This document shows positions 17,503 through 49,715 of a DNA stretch of 64,000 bases, in pieces (within the stretch, counting starts at the first letter, position 1; the number at the start of each line of letters is the position of its first letter). This stretch comes from Mycolicibacterium sp. P9-64 (GTDB lineage Bacteria > Actinomycetota > Actinomycetes > Mycobacteriales > Mycobacteriaceae). The position numbers were made by a program, and so were the translations under genes. Location: assembly GCF_008329605.1 (NCBI RefSeq), contig NZ_NPKO01000003.1, forward strand, positions 434,001 to 498,000. The letters are read 5' to 3'. Below the pieces are notes generated by a model. That model did not search any database. It was not told the DNA's origin and was given only the letters and a program-made list of their open reading frames with translations.

Positions 17503-18570
17503 GTGACCGCGCCTGCACCGTCCGCCACTTCCCCGACTCCATCTCGTGTGGAGACGGCCGCGCATCGCCAACTCGTGCAACGCAACCGGGTCATCGGGTT
17601 GCTGCTTGCAGTAGCACTGCTGGCCCTGACGTGCATCGCCAGCCTGGCGATCGGCACCGAGAACGTCTCGCTGCCGACGGTCTGGCAGGCCGTCAGCGAC
17701 TACCGCGACATCGGCGATCAGTGGATCGTGCACGACCTCCGGCTCCCGCGCACCGTGCTCGCCCTGATCGTCGGGCTTGCCCTTGGCCTGTCGGGGGCGA
17801 TGATTCAGGCCGTTGGCCGCAACCCGCTTGCCGATTCCGAGATCCTCGGAATCAACTCCGGCGCAGCGTTGTTCGTGGTGTCGGCGATCGCCCTGCTCGG
17901 CATGACCGGCATCTGGACCTACATCTGGTTCGCATTCGCAGGCGCGTTGTTCGCGATGCTGCTGGTCTACCTGGTCGGCATGACCGGTCGTGCCACGGTG
18001 ACGCCGGTCCGCGTGCTGCTCGCAGGCGTCGCGATCGCCGCCGTGCTGGACGGCATCAGCTACGCCGTAAGGCTGCGCAACCCCCAGGCATTCAACAACA
18101 TGCGGTTCTGGGACGCGGGCGCTCTCGACGGGCGGCCTCTCGAGGTGTCGGCCGCGATCGCTCCGTTCATCGCCGTCGGCGTGGTGCTGTGTGTGGTCGT
18201 CGGGCGCTCGCTCAACGTCGCAGCACTCGGCGATGAATTGGCAAAGAGCATGGGCGGCAACGTCGCCCGCACCCAGATCCTGAGCCTCATCGCCGTCACG
18301 CTGCTGGCTGGCGCGGCGACCGCGGGGGCAGGTCCGATCGGATTCGTCGGCCTCATGGTGCCGCACGCCGTGCGCAGGTTCACCGGTCCGGACTGGCGCT
18401 GGGTCCTCGGGTACGCCACCGTCGTCGCACCGGCTCTGCTGTTGGCCGCCGACATCGTGGGACGGGTCATCATCCGGCCATCCGAGCTGCCGGCCGGCAT
18501 CGTGACAGCGTTCCTCGGCGCGCCCGTGCTGATCTGGTTGATCCGCAAGCGCGGGGCTGACCGCTCGTGA
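17503..18570 (+). CDS. FecCD-type siderophore ABC permease (FepD-like)
   Basis: A 355-residue integral membrane protein from a GTG start, with about nine or ten hydrophobic helices. Family motifs include LRLPRTVLALIVGLALGLSG, QAVGRNPLADSEILGINSGA and GPIGFVGLMVPHAVRRFTG, the last being the loop that contacts the ATPase. It forms the membrane channel with the next gene product and imports the ferric siderophore. Its stop overlaps the next start by 4 bp. It corresponds to one of the M. smegmatis fxu permeases, which are related to FepD and FepG. Confidence 0.93.
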   Translation: MTAPAPSATSPTPSRVETAAHRQLVQRNRVIGLLLAVALLALTCIASLAIGTENVSLPTVWQAVSDYRDIGDQWIVHDLRLPRTVLALIVGLALGLSGAMIQAVGRNPLADSEILGINSGAALFVVSAIALLGMTGIWTYIWFAFAGALFAMLLVYLVGMTGRATVTPVRVLLAGVAIAAVLDGISYAVRLRNPQAFNNMRFWDAGALDGRPLEVSAAIAPFIAVGVVLCVVVGRSLNVAALGDELAKSMGGNVARTQILSLIAVTLLAGAATAGAGPIGFVGLMVPHAVRRFTGPDWRWVLGYATVVAPALLLAADIVGRVIIRPSELPAGIVTAFLGAPVLIWLIRKRGADRS

Positions 18571-19634
18571 CCATCACCGAGAACGACACGGCCGGAGTCA
18601 CATTCGGCCGTCGGCAATGTGTGCTGCGGGTCGGCAACGTGTCGGCGCGGACGTCGTGGCGCGCGATGATCGTGGTCGTGGCGCTCTTGGTCGGCGTCTG
18701 CGTCACCGCGGTCATCGCGGTCGGCCTCGGCAAGTACACCGTCGCACCGGCCGACGTTCTCAGCGTGCTGACCGGGAGCAACACCACGTTCGACCGGGTG
18801 GTGGTCCTGGAATGGCGGATGCCCCGCATGTTGATGGCGCTGTTGGTCGGCGCCGCACTTGGCATCTCGGGTGCCATCTTCCAAGCGCTGACCCGCAATG
18901 CGCTTGGCAGCCCCGACATCATCGGCATCAACTTCGGCGCCTACACCGGAGCTCTGATCGTCATCGCCGGGATCGGTGGCGGCTACTACGCGGTGGCAGG
19001 TGGCGCGCTGATCGGCGGCCTGATCACCGCGGCGCTCGTGTACGCGCTGTCCTACCACAATGGACTTGCAGGATATCGACTCATCGTGGTCGGCATCGGA
19101 GTCAGCGCGGTGCTCAACTCGGTGAACCAGTGGATCATCATCAGGCTCGACCTCCATAGCGCGATCACCGCATCGGTCTGGCAACAGGGCACCCTCAGCG
19201 GGCTCAGTTGGGCACAGGTCCTGCCGATGACGGTGTGCCTGGTGGTGATTTCAGCGATTCTGGTGGCGATGGGAGCGCAGCTGCCGGTTCTACAGATGGG
19301 TGATGATGCCGCTGGCGCCTTGGGCGTGCAGCCCGACCGCGCCCGGCTGGGTTATCTGGTCATGGGCGTCAGCCTGGTAGCCCTGGCCTGCGCCGCCGCG
19401 GGGCCGATCACCTTCGTTGCCCTGGTGGCCCCTCAGATCGCACGACGGCTCACCGCCAGCCCCGGAGTCAGTACGGTGCCGTCGGCGGTGATGGGCGCGG
19501 TGCTGCTACTGGTCAGCGACGTCATCGCCCAGCAGGCGTTCACCGGCATCGAACTCCCCGTCGGCACGGTCACCGTCTCGCTGGGCGGCGCCTATCTGAT
19601 CTACCTGCTCATCTCTCAGGCGCGACGACGATGA
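18567..19634 (+). CDS. FecCD-type siderophore ABC permease (FepG-like)
   Basis: A 355-residue second permease subunit. It carries EWRMPRMLMALLVGAALGIS, QALTRNALGSPDIIGINFGA and GPITFVALVAPQIARRLT, all FecCD signatures, and about ten membrane segments. It pairs with the preceding permease in a heterodimer. Both ends overlap neighbouring genes by 4 bp, indicating translational coupling. The order permease-permease-ATPase follows the fep/fxu type. Confidence 0.93.
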   Translation: MTITENDTAGVTFGRRQCVLRVGNVSARTSWRAMIVVVALLVGVCVTAVIAVGLGKYTVAPADVLSVLTGSNTTFDRVVVLEWRMPRMLMALLVGAALGISGAIFQALTRNALGSPDIIGINFGAYTGALIVIAGIGGGYYAVAGGALIGGLITAALVYALSYHNGLAGYRLIVVGIGVSAVLNSVNQWIIIRLDLHSAITASVWQQGTLSGLSWAQVLPMTVCLVVISAILVAMGAQLPVLQMGDDAAGALGVQPDRARLGYLVMGVSLVALACAAAGPITFVALVAPQIARRLTASPGVSTVPSAVMGAVLLLVSDVIAQQAFTGIELPVGTVTVSLGGAYLIYLLISQARRR

Positions 19635-20518
19635 GCGGAACCCAAGCGGGAGAAGGTGATACCCAGGTGACTGGGTCAACGGGGATACCCCCCGTCGCTT
19701 CGCTCGCCCCGCCGCCAGGCTCGAGGCTCAGCGCCGACCACCTCTCCATCGGCTACGAGGAGAAGTTGGTCATCGCCGACCTGTCCGTCGAGGTGCTCGA
19801 CGGCCGAGTCACCGCCATCGTGGGACCCAACGCCTGCGGTAAGTCCACGCTGTTGCGCGGCTTCGCCAGGCTACTGAAACCGTCCGGCGGCCAGGTCATC
19901 CTGGACGGGCACGACATCGGCAGCCTGCACACCAAGGAGGTGGCCCGCCGGCTGGGTCTGCTCCCCCAGACGTCGATCGCCCCCGAGGGCATCACGGTGG
20001 CCGATCTGGTGTCGCGGGGCCGGTTCCCGCATCAGAAGGTGTTGCGCCAGTGGTCCCGTAGCGACGACGAGGCCGTCGCCGAGGCGATGCGCTGCACCGG
20101 GGTGACCGAGCTCTCCGGCAGGCTGGTCGACGAGCTGTCCGGCGGTCAACGCCAACGGGTCTGGGTGGCCATGGTGCTCGCACAGCAGACACCCCTGGTG
20201 CTGCTCGACGAGCCAACGACCTACCTCGACATCGCGCATCAGGTGGAACTGCTCGACCTGTTCGCCATGCTGAACCGCGATCAGGACCGCACCGTGGTCG
20301 CGGTGCTACACGACCTCAACCACGCCTGCCGCTACGCCGATCAAATCATTGCCATGAAGTCGGGACACATTGTTGCGCAGGGCGATCCGAAGTCTGTCAT
20401 CACCGAGGAGCTGGTCGAGGCCGTCTACGGCCTGAAGTGCCAGATCATCGACGATCCACAGACCGGGACGCCGCTGGTCGTGCCGCGGGCGTCGCCGCAC
20501 GTCCGCGCGCGGACCTGA
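19631..20518 (+). CDS. siderophore ABC transporter ATPase (FepC-like)
   Basis: A 295-residue ATPase. Walker A is GPNACGKST (about 65-73), the signature is [17 protein letters not shown], Walker B is LVLLDEPTTYLD, and the H-loop is VVAVLHDLNHACRYAD; all are intact. It energises the FecCD permease pair. The N-terminal 30 residues before SADHLSIGYE are longer than usual and include PVASLAP, encoded by a reverse copy of the dispersed 19-bp repeat, so the true start may be one of the later GTG codons. It is the last gene of the operon begun by the SIP gene and is convergent with fxbA. Confidence 0.93.
   Translation: MSGTQAGEGDTQVTGSTGIPPVASLAPPPGSRLSADHLSIGYEEKLVIADLSVEVLDGRVTAIVGPNACGKSTLLRGFARLLKPSGGQVILDGHDIGSLHTKEVARRLGLLPQTSIAPEGITVADLVSRGRFPHQKVLRQWSRSDDEAVAEAMRCTGVTELSGRLVDELSGGQRQRVWVAMVLAQQTPLVLLDEPTTYLDIAHQVELLDLFAMLNRDQDRTVVAVLHDLNHACRYADQIIAMKSGHIVAQGDPKSVITEELVEAVYGLKCQIIDDPQTGTPLVVPRASPHVRART
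19691..19709 (-). repeat. dispersed 19-bp repeat, copy 2 (reverse, in the ATPase N-terminus)
   Basis: The exact reverse complement of GGGCGAGCGAAGCGACGGG, read through in the ATPase gene as PVASLAP. It lies upstream of the conserved ATPase domain. Confidence 0.9.
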
Positions 20519-20590
20519 GCTCGAACGCCAGGCGGTGGTGAGGTCGGGCGCGCAGGCATGGACTTGTCGACGGACACGCCTACCTCTAGG

Positions 20591-21535
20591 TCACGGTGCG
20601 GCGGACAGGTACCCGCCACCGTGCCCGAAGAACGCCAGCGCGTCGTGGTCGACGCCGTCATCGGTGCGCACGACGTCCAGTACCAGCCCTGGCGACCGGC
20701 CACGGAAGGCATCAGCCCCTGCCACGATCACCATGCCGCCATCCTCTTCGATGAAGACGCGGCCCGGCGTCCCACCGTAGGTGCACCGCGATACGCGTGA
20801 TGCGATCAGCCGCAGCCGCTGACCACGAAAGTAGGTGTAGGCGTTGGGATATGGGTCGGACAGCGCGCGCACGAAGCGTTCGATGTCGGCGGCGGGCCAC
20901 GCCCAGTCCACCACGCTGTCGCGGTCCGAGCGCTTGTGGAAGAAGGTGCGCTGGCCGAGGTCCTGCGGTACCGCGACGGCGGTCCCGAACTCCAACTGGT
21001 CCAGCGCCTCGGTGAGCACCTCGGGAACGAGATCGAGTGTGGCGTGCACCAGGCTGGTGCCGGTGCTGGTTGCCGTGATGTCGACGGCGCGCTGCACCAG
21101 GACGTCACCGGTGTCCAGTTCGGCGTCCATCATGTGTGCCGTCAGCCCAGTCTGACTGGCCCCGCTGATCAGCGACCAGATCACCGGCGAGAACCCCGTG
21201 AACTTGGGCAGCAAGGAATCGTGCAGGTTGAGAGTTCCGTGGGTCGGGATGGTGAAGAGGTCCTCCGGCAAGCGGGTGCGCCAGTTGTTGGCCACCATCA
21301 CGTCGGGCGCCAAGGCCGCCACCCGCTCGATCAACTCTGGCGTCGGGCGCTTGGCCAGGAACACCTCGATGCCCTCGCTGCGCGCCAAATCCTCGACCGA
21401 ATCGGCCCAAATCGATTCGTACTCATGGTCGCTCGCCGGATGTGTGATGACCATGCACACGTCGTGGCGCGATTTCAGCAGTGCCGTGAGCGTGCGATGT
21501 CCCCACGTCTGATACCCGAGCATGACGACCCGCAC
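20591..21535 (-). CDS. fxbA: exochelin N-formyltransferase FxbA
   Basis: A 314-residue formyl-THF-dependent transferase related to methionyl-tRNA formyltransferase. The catalytic core is NLHDSLLPKF (N103, H105) with Asp141 in AELDTGDVL, keeping the 38-residue N-to-D spacing of GART enzymes. The C-terminal OB-like subdomain contains YTYFRGQRLRLIASR. It should formylate the N5-hydroxyl/amine of ornithine to give fhOrn, the starter residue of exochelin. Its promoter shares the IdeR-box region with the divergent mbtH operon. M. smegmatis fxbA was the first gene shown to be required for exochelin synthesis. Confidence 0.93.
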   Translation of the reverse strand: MRVVMLGYQTWGHRTLTALLKSRHDVCMVITHPASDHEYESIWADSVEDLARSEGIEVFLAKRPTPELIERVAALAPDVMVANNWRTRLPEDLFTIPTHGTLNLHDSLLPKFTGFSPVIWSLISGASQTGLTAHMMDAELDTGDVLVQRAVDITATSTGTSLVHATLDLVPEVLTEALDQLEFGTAVAVPQDLGQRTFFHKRSDRDSVVDWAWPAADIERFVRALSDPYPNAYTYFRGQRLRLIASRVSRCTYGGTPGRVFIEEDGGMVIVAGADAFRGRSPGLVLDVVRTDDGVDHDALAFFGHGGGYLSAAP

Positions 21536-21565
21536 GAAGACCTCCGATTCCGATGACTAGCCGAC

Positions 21566-21584
21566 CATGGTTAGCCTAACCTTT
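21566..21584. promoter_or_regulatory. IdeR iron box in the fxbA/mbtH divergent promoter region
   Basis: CATGGTTAGCCTAACCTTT matches the IdeR consensus at 13 of 19 positions and contains the perfect palindromic core GGTTAG-C-CTAACC. It lies 31 bp upstream of fxbA and 130 bp upstream of mbtH, placed to control both directions. Confidence 0.85.
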
Positions 21585-21713
21585 GATAGCATGCCTGCTG
21601 ACAGCGGTGGGCACCAAGCCCACGCTGCGCGCGACGCCCCACGACGGTGCAGATCCCACACGTCCCGGAGTCTGCACGAACACGAAGACGGTTGAAGGTA
21701 CGGGAGGAGTGCT

Positions 21714-21962
21714 TTGTCCAGCAATCCGTTTGACGATCAAGACGGCCGTTTTCTGGTGCTCGTCAACGACGAGGAGCAGTACTCGCTCTGGCCGACGTTC
21801 GCCGACGTCCCTGCCGGCTGGACGGTGAAGTTCGGCGGGGTCGACGGCACCGACCGCGACAGCGCATTGCGCTACGTGGAGGAGAACTGGACCGACATGC
21901 GTCCGCGATCGCTCCGCGAACACATGAGCGGCACGGCCGCCGACGCCATCTCGCCCAAGTGA
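21714..21962 (+). CDS. MbtH-like NRPS accessory protein
   Basis: An 82-residue protein from a TTG start, chosen because GGAGGAG lies 5 bases upstream. The MbtH signature is complete: [10 protein letters not shown] (about 18-27) with PAGW after it, and a C-terminal [11 protein letters not shown]. Such proteins bind NRPS adenylation domains and are needed for their folding or activity. It is the first gene of the operon that continues with the exporter pair and the giant NRPS; its stop overlaps the next GTG (GTGA). Confidence 0.95.
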   Translation: MSSNPFDDQDGRFLVLVNDEEQYSLWPTFADVPAGWTVKFGGVDGTDRDSALRYVEENWTDMRPRSLREHMSGTAADAISPK

Positions 21963-23689
21963 GCCCTGAGGCCACGCCAGACAACCTGATTCACTGGACC
22001 GGCGCATCCGTGTTGCGCCGCACGCTAACCCGAAACCTGCGCTGGTTGATTCCCGGGACTGGGTTGATCTCGGTGCATCAGCTCTGCGAGGTGGCGGTCC
22101 CGGTACTCATCGGCATCATCGTCGACAAAGCCGTCGCAACGGGCAGCGTCAGCGCGATCGTCGAATGGATCGCGGCCCTCGCCGGACTGTTCTTGGTACT
22201 CACGTTGGTGTACCGCTTCGGCGCAAGGCTCCTGATGTTCGCCATCGCGCGCGAATCACACCTGCTACGTGTCGAACTCAGCCGCAAGATCCTCGATCCG
22301 ATGGGGATCCGCACCGACTACAAGGTCGGCGAACTCCTGTCGATCTCGTCGGGCGACGCCGAGGAGACGGGCTACCTCCTCGACTATCTGGCCAGGATCA
22401 CCGGAGCGATCGTGTCCACCATCGCCTGCGGTGTGCTCCTGTTGAGCATCGATCTGCCGCTGGGTCTGATGGTGCTGATGGGTGTTCCGATCGTCGTCGC
22501 CGGACTGCAGATGACCGCCCCCATCATCGCCGACCGGGTCGAACACCAGCAGGCCGAAATCGGCCGCGCCACCGCGCTGGCCACCGATCTGATCAGCGGA
22601 CAACGCCCACTCCAAGGCATTGGCGCGCAGGGCAACGCCGCCGCCCGCTACCGCGTCGCGAGCCGCCAATCGCTGACCGCCTCACTCCGCGCAGCGCGGA
22701 TTCAGAGCGTGCACGCCGGCGCCGCCGCGGCCGCTGGCGCACTGGCCGCGATGGCCGTTGCGGTCGCCGCGACGTACTTCGCTCTCCGTGGTGACCTGAC
22801 GATCGGCCAGTTGATCACCGTGATCGGGTTGGCACAGTTCCTCGCAGAGCCGTTCGCGCTGCTGGCCGTCGCCCCCAGCGAGGTCGCCGAATCCCGCGGC
22901 TCGGCCAACCGGGTCGCGAAGGTCCTCGACTCGCCTGCCCGCCACCACACTGAGGCGGCACTCCCCGCGCCCGAGGGTGTCGACCCTCGGGGTCTGACGG
23001 TCCGCGACGCCACGCACGCGACGCTGGACGGCTTGGCCCTCGACGTCGAGCCAGGCGAGTTTGTCGCCGTGCTGACCCCCGATGCACGTGACGCAGGGGC
23101 GTTCATCGATCTGCTGTCGGGATACGTCAGGTCGCCCGACGCAGGCACCGTCCGCGTCGGCGGTCGCAGGATCGGAGAGATCGCGCAGGGCCAACGGCGC
23201 ACCTGCCTCCTCGTCGAGCATCACAACGGCGATTTGTTCAGCGGGACCCTGGATTCCAACCTCGCCGTGTCGGGCACCTCCGACCCGGCGGCCATCCAGG
23301 CCGCGCTGCAAGCATCGTGCGCGACGGACGTCGTCGGGCTGCACTCCGATGGCCTGGAGCACCCAGTGGTCGAACGCGGCGCCAGTCTCTCCGGCGGACA
23401 ACGGCAACGCTGGACATTGGCCAGGGCGCTCGCCGCCGACCCCGATGTGCTGGTCCTGCACGATCCGACCACCTCCGTCGACGCCGTCACCGAGCAGGCC
23501 ATCGCCGACGGCATCCGCAGGCTGCGAGGCGACGGCAAGCGGACGACGATCGTGCTGACCAGCAGTCCCGCGCTGCTCGCCGCAGCCGATCGCGTGGTGC
23601 TCGTCAGCAGCGGGCGCATCGAGGCACAGGGTTCCCACAGTGAACTCGCCAACGGACACAACGGATACCGCGAAGCGGTCGCAAGGTGA
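21959..23689 (+). CDS. siderophore ABC exporter half-transporter with degenerate Walker sites (ExiT-like, subunit 1)
   Basis: A 576-residue fused membrane/ATPase half-transporter. Six membrane helices (residues about 25-310) precede an ATPase domain. In that domain Walker A is lost: the expected GxxGxGKST is [10 protein letters not shown] (about residue 370). Walker B reads [12 protein letters not shown], with His for Asp and Asp for Glu, and the H-loop His is replaced (TSSPALL). The signature LSGGQRQRW is perfect. It can therefore contribute a signature motif but not bind and hydrolyse ATP at its own site. It complements the next protein. M. smegmatis ExiT exports exochelin from the same position. 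Confidence 0.88.
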   Translation: MSPEATPDNLIHWTGASVLRRTLTRNLRWLIPGTGLISVHQLCEVAVPVLIGIIVDKAVATGSVSAIVEWIAALAGLFLVLTLVYRFGARLLMFAIARESHLLRVELSRKILDPMGIRTDYKVGELLSISSGDAEETGYLLDYLARITGAIVSTIACGVLLLSIDLPLGLMVLMGVPIVVAGLQMTAPIIADRVEHQQAEIGRATALATDLISGQRPLQGIGAQGNAAARYRVASRQSLTASLRAARIQSVHAGAAAAAGALAAMAVAVAATYFALRGDLTIGQLITVIGLAQFLAEPFALLAVAPSEVAESRGSANRVAKVLDSPARHHTEAALPAPEGVDPRGLTVRDATHATLDGLALDVEPGEFVAVLTPDARDAGAFIDLLSGYVRSPDAGTVRVGGRRIGEIAQGQRRTCLLVEHHNGDLFSGTLDSNLAVSGTSDPAAIQAALQASCATDVVGLHSDGLEHPVVERGASLSGGQRQRWTLARALAADPDVLVLHDPTTSVDAVTEQAIADGIRRLRGDGKRTTIVLTSSPALLAAADRVVLVSSGRIEAQGSHSELANGHNGYREAVAR

Positions 23690-23714
23690 TGAGCAAGCGA
23701 AGAACAGAGTCGAC

Positions 23715-25493
23715 ATGACAATCAGCGAATCGTTCACGCCGCCGGTGTTGCCGGTCGCCACCACCGCACGAACCTGGTCCTGGCTCACCAACGACCTGCG
23801 ACGCAGACGCCGCGCAACCGTAGCCGCGCTCCTCGTCGGCGTGATGGCCGCAGCAGTGGCGACCGTTCCGATCTATCTGTTGGGCACCCTCGTCGATCGC
23901 GTCAGCGACGGCGACGCCGTCACGAGCCTCGTCGGAGTTTCGGTCGTGATCGCCGTGGCCGCGCTCATCGGTGGGCTCGGCACCGGGCTGTCCACCTACC
24001 TGATCACCCGACTCGGCGAATACACGGTGGCAGACCTACGCGAAGAAGTCCTCGAGCGCGCGCTCAACCTGCCCGCCACGATGATCGAGGAGACCGGCCG
24101 CGGCGACCTGCTGTCCCGCGTCGGTGCCGACGTCGGCGCCGTCGCCAAGGCGGTGTCCCAGGTGCTGCCGGACATGCTGAACGCGTTCTTCCTCGGCGTC
24201 GTCACCGTGGCGGGCATGGCCAGCATCGATTGGCGGCTCGGACTTGCAGGCGCACTGTCCATTCCGGCGTATGCCGTTGCGCTGCGGTGGTATCTGCCGC
24301 GGTCCGCGCCGAGGTATGCCGAGCAACGCATCGCGCTCGCTGCCCGCGCCCAGGCCACGGTGGAGTCGGTTCAGGGTGTACGGACGATCGCCGCGTATGA
24401 GATTCACCAGCCGCGGCTCGCCGACATCGACCGCGAGTCGGCGCGCGCCCGCGACATCTCCGTCGGGGTCTTCACCTTGTTCACCCGCCTCGTCGGGCGG
24501 GTCAATCGAGCCGAATTCATCGGGCTCACCGCCACATTGGTAGTCGGGTTCCTGTTGGTGCGCACCGGAACCGTCACCGTCGGGCAGACCACCGCCGCGG
24601 CGCTGATGTTCCACCGGCTGTTCAACCCCATCGGCATGATGATGTACAACTTCGACGAGATCCAGGCGGGAGCGGCGTGCCTGGCGCGCCTCGTCGGGGT
24701 GGTCGACCTACAGACGCCTGCACACCCCCAGGACGACGCCGCCCCACGGTCGATCCCCGCCGGATCCGACGTCGAGGTCGACGCCGTCTCGTTTGCCTAC
24801 GGCGCAGGACCCCCAGTGCTGCACGATGTTTCGTTGACCATCCCTGCTGGCACCAGGTGTGCCCTCGTCGGCACTACGGGGGCAGGCAAGACCACGCTGG
24901 CCGCCGTCGTCGCAGGCCTGCTCGCGCCGACGCGAGGGCGGACCCGTATCGGCGGGGTGCCCGTCGGTGAGATCGATCGCGGGCAGCTTCGCCACTGGGT
25001 GGCCACCATCACGCAGGAAGTGCACGTCTTCTCCGGACCCCTTATCGACGACCTGCGCCTCATCGCACCGAACGCGACGAGCGACGAGATCTGGACGGCG
25101 CTGCGCACGGTCGGCGCCGCAGGCTGGGTCGAGGCCCTCGACGACGGTCTCGACACGTTCGTCGGTGAACAGGGACTGCAGCTAACGGCTGCGCAGGCCC
25201 AGCACATCGCCATGGCCCGCCTGGTGTTGGCCGACCCCCAAGTGGTGGTCCTCGACGAGGCCACCGCCGAGGCAGGCAGCGCGCACGCCGCGGAGTTGGA
25301 GGACGCTGCCACTGCGGCAACCAGGGGCCGCACCACCCTGATCGTCGCCCACCGACTGACTCAGGCCGCCACCGCCGACCAAGTCGCCGTGATGGCCGAC
25401 GGACGCATCGTCGAGCGCGGTACCCACGAAGAGCTCATCGCGCTCGACGGCCGCTACGCGCGGCTGTGGCGGGCGTGGAGCACCCACAATTGA
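23715..25493 (+). CDS. siderophore ABC exporter half-transporter (ExiT-like, subunit 2)
   Basis: About 592 residues from the ATG at 23715; the frame is open from a GTG at 23640, which would overlap the previous gene by 50 bp. It has a membrane domain with six helices. Its ATPase domain has an intact Walker A (GTTGAGKTT, about residue 385), Walker B (VVVLDEATAE) and H-loop (VAHRLT), but a degenerate signature, LTAAQAQH in place of LSGGQxQR. With subunit 1 it would form one working ATP site (this Walker A/B plus the partner's LSGGQ) and one dead site, as in known asymmetric heterodimeric exporters. It lies 50 bp upstream of the NRPS start. Confidence 0.88.
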   Translation: MTISESFTPPVLPVATTARTWSWLTNDLRRRRRATVAALLVGVMAAAVATVPIYLLGTLVDRVSDGDAVTSLVGVSVVIAVAALIGGLGTGLSTYLITRLGEYTVADLREEVLERALNLPATMIEETGRGDLLSRVGADVGAVAKAVSQVLPDMLNAFFLGVVTVAGMASIDWRLGLAGALSIPAYAVALRWYLPRSAPRYAEQRIALAARAQATVESVQGVRTIAAYEIHQPRLADIDRESARARDISVGVFTLFTRLVGRVNRAEFIGLTATLVVGFLLVRTGTVTVGQTTAAALMFHRLFNPIGMMMYNFDEIQAGAACLARLVGVVDLQTPAHPQDDAAPRSIPAGSDVEVDAVSFAYGAGPPVLHDVSLTIPAGTRCALVGTTGAGKTTLAAVVAGLLAPTRGRTRIGGVPVGEIDRGQLRHWVATITQEVHVFSGPLIDDLRLIAPNATSDEIWTALRTVGAAGWVEALDDGLDTFVGEQGLQLTAAQAQHIAMARLVLADPQVVVLDEATAEAGSAHAAELEDAATAATRGRTTLIVAHRLTQAATADQVAVMADGRIVERGTHEELIALDGRYARLWRAWSTHN

Positions 25494-25543
25494 TCACCGC
25501 GTGGGACACGCGAAGTGAACCCTGATGGAGAGGTTGCCCGTAC

Positions 25544-48379
<22,836 letters not shown>

Positions 48380-48393
48380 ACACCACCCGACGC

Positions 48394-48427
48394 CCACGAC
48401 CCGCCGGTTTACACCGACGGGTCGTGG
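48394..48427. terminator. bidirectional hairpin between the NRPS and binding-protein genes
   Basis: CCACGACCCGCCGGT pairs with ACCGACGGGTCGTGG around a TTAC loop (14 of 15 pairs). It sits in the 65-bp gap between two convergent genes, so it can end transcripts from both sides. Confidence 0.8.
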
Positions 48428-48444
48428 CGATCAGGCGTTCGGCG

Positions 48445-49431
48445 TCAGGAGTTGGCCAGATCGGCGACCGGCCGGCCGTTGAGCGCGTTGGCCAGCTGCG
48501 GCGTCAGCACGTCGAGCGCGTACAGCAGCGAATCGGGGCCGCTGTAGGTCAACGCGTCGTTGAGATTGGATTCGTTGTTGGTGTACAGCGTGCGGTTGTC
48601 GCGCACCACGCCGAGGCGCGCGAATGCCGGCGAGGCCATCATCTGCTCCTTGGTGGCGCCGTCGATGAACAGCATGTCCCTGTCGAGCAGGGCGAGCTTC
48701 TCCTCGCTGACGTCGCCGACCACGTCCTGGGTCTTGAATCCCAGTGCGGTGAACAGCGATCGGCGCGGGTCGTTCTCGCCGAGCAGGTAGTGCCCGCCCT
48801 CGGCGGGACCGAAGTCGACGACTGCGGTCTTGCCGCCGAACTCAGGATTGGCCTTGCGCGCGTCGTCGATCTTGCCTTGGACCTTCTCCACCAACGCCTT
48901 GGCTTCGGCTTCCTTGCCCAACGCCTTGCCCGTGGTGAGCAGCTGGACGTTCCACGGGGTCTCTTCGTCGGCGTAATCCGCCGACTGAATCACGGTGGGC
49001 GCAATCTGAGTCAGGCGATCGTAGGTCGGCTTGTCGATGGTCTCGTAGATCGCGATGATCAGATCGGGCTTCTGCGCTGCGATGGCTTCGAAGTCGATCG
49101 AATCCTCACCACCCCAGGTGGTCACGCCTTTGCCATCGGTCGCGGCCTTGACCCAGGGCAGCTCGTTGTAGTGGCTGGAAAATGTTCGAGTGCTGACCGG
49201 AACGACGCCAAGCGGCAGCACGAAATCCTGATCGGTCCACCCGACGGTGACTACACGGCTCGGTTTTGCCGGCACCTTCGTCTCGCCGAACTTGTGACTG
49301 ATCGTCACAGCCTCCGGTTGCGCTGCCGGCGTTGCGGTTTCCGACGCCGAGCTACACGCCACGAGAGCGCCTGTCAGGACGACGGCGGCAATGGCCGCGG
49401 CGGCGTGCCGCCACCTCCGGTATTGCTTCAC
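48445..49431 (-). CDS. ferric-siderophore binding lipoprotein (FxuD/FecB-like)
   Basis: A 328-residue solute-binding protein. The N-terminus has a lipoprotein signal ending in the lipobox LVAC (C26). The body is of the helical-backbone type III binding proteins: SRVVTVGWTDQDFVLPLGV, FEAIAAQKPDLIIAIYETID, and a C-terminal LTYSGPDSLLYALDVLTPQL. It should be anchored outside the membrane, capture the ferric siderophore and pass it to the FecCD permease encoded 30 kb away in the same locus. An IdeR-like box lies 35 bp upstream, in the gap divergent from the decarboxylase gene. Confidence 0.92.
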   Translation of the reverse strand: MKQYRRWRHAAAAIAAVVLTGALVACSSASETATPAAQPEAVTISHKFGETKVPAKPSRVVTVGWTDQDFVLPLGVVPVSTRTFSSHYNELPWVKAATDGKGVTTWGGEDSIDFEAIAAQKPDLIIAIYETIDKPTYDRLTQIAPTVIQSADYADEETPWNVQLLTTGKALGKEAEAKALVEKVQGKIDDARKANPEFGGKTAVVDFGPAEGGHYLLGENDPRRSLFTALGFKTQDVVGDVSEEKLALLDRDMLFIDGATKEQMMASPAFARLGVVRDNRTLYTNNESNLNDALTYSGPDSLLYALDVLTPQLANALNGRPVADLANS

Positions 49432-49465
49432 CGCATACTCCCCTCATTCGTCTTCAGTGTCGGCT

Positions 49466-49484
49466 GTAGGTTAGCTTAGGCTTT
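49466..49484. promoter_or_regulatory. IdeR-like box upstream of the binding lipoprotein gene
   Basis: GTAGGTTAGCTTAGGCTTT matches the IdeR consensus at 12 of 19 positions, with one half-site (TAGGTTAG) perfect and the other weaker. It is placed to repress the lipoprotein gene under high iron. Confidence 0.7.
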
Positions 49485-49625
49485 CATAACTACGATGAGC
49501 CCGTCCGGGTTGTCCACGAACGGCCTCACGCGCAACGCATGGGCGGGAAGCGCTGCGTGACAATCAATTCGACACACGGCCAATACCGTGCCCCTGTCGG
49601 ACCAAGGTCTTGCGCCCACGCCGAA

Positions 49626-49644
49626 ATAGGTTAGCCTTCGCTTA
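49626..49644. promoter_or_regulatory. IdeR-like box upstream of the decarboxylase-hydroxylase operon
   Basis: ATAGGTTAGCCTTCGCTTA matches the IdeR consensus at 13 of 19 positions, again with a perfect left half. It lies about 72 bp before the decarboxylase ATG. Confidence 0.7.
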
Positions 49645-49715
49645 GAACTCTGAGAAGGCTCACAGGAAACCTCACAGAAACCGTGGCCACTTCTGACGTG
49701 GCTAGAGAGGCGAGG

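Noticed and set aside
16657-18366. Reverse-strand open frame of 569 codons across the SIP and permease genes
   Set aside because: It is antisense to two well-supported genes and has the Arg/His/Asp-rich, domain-free composition of a shadow frame.
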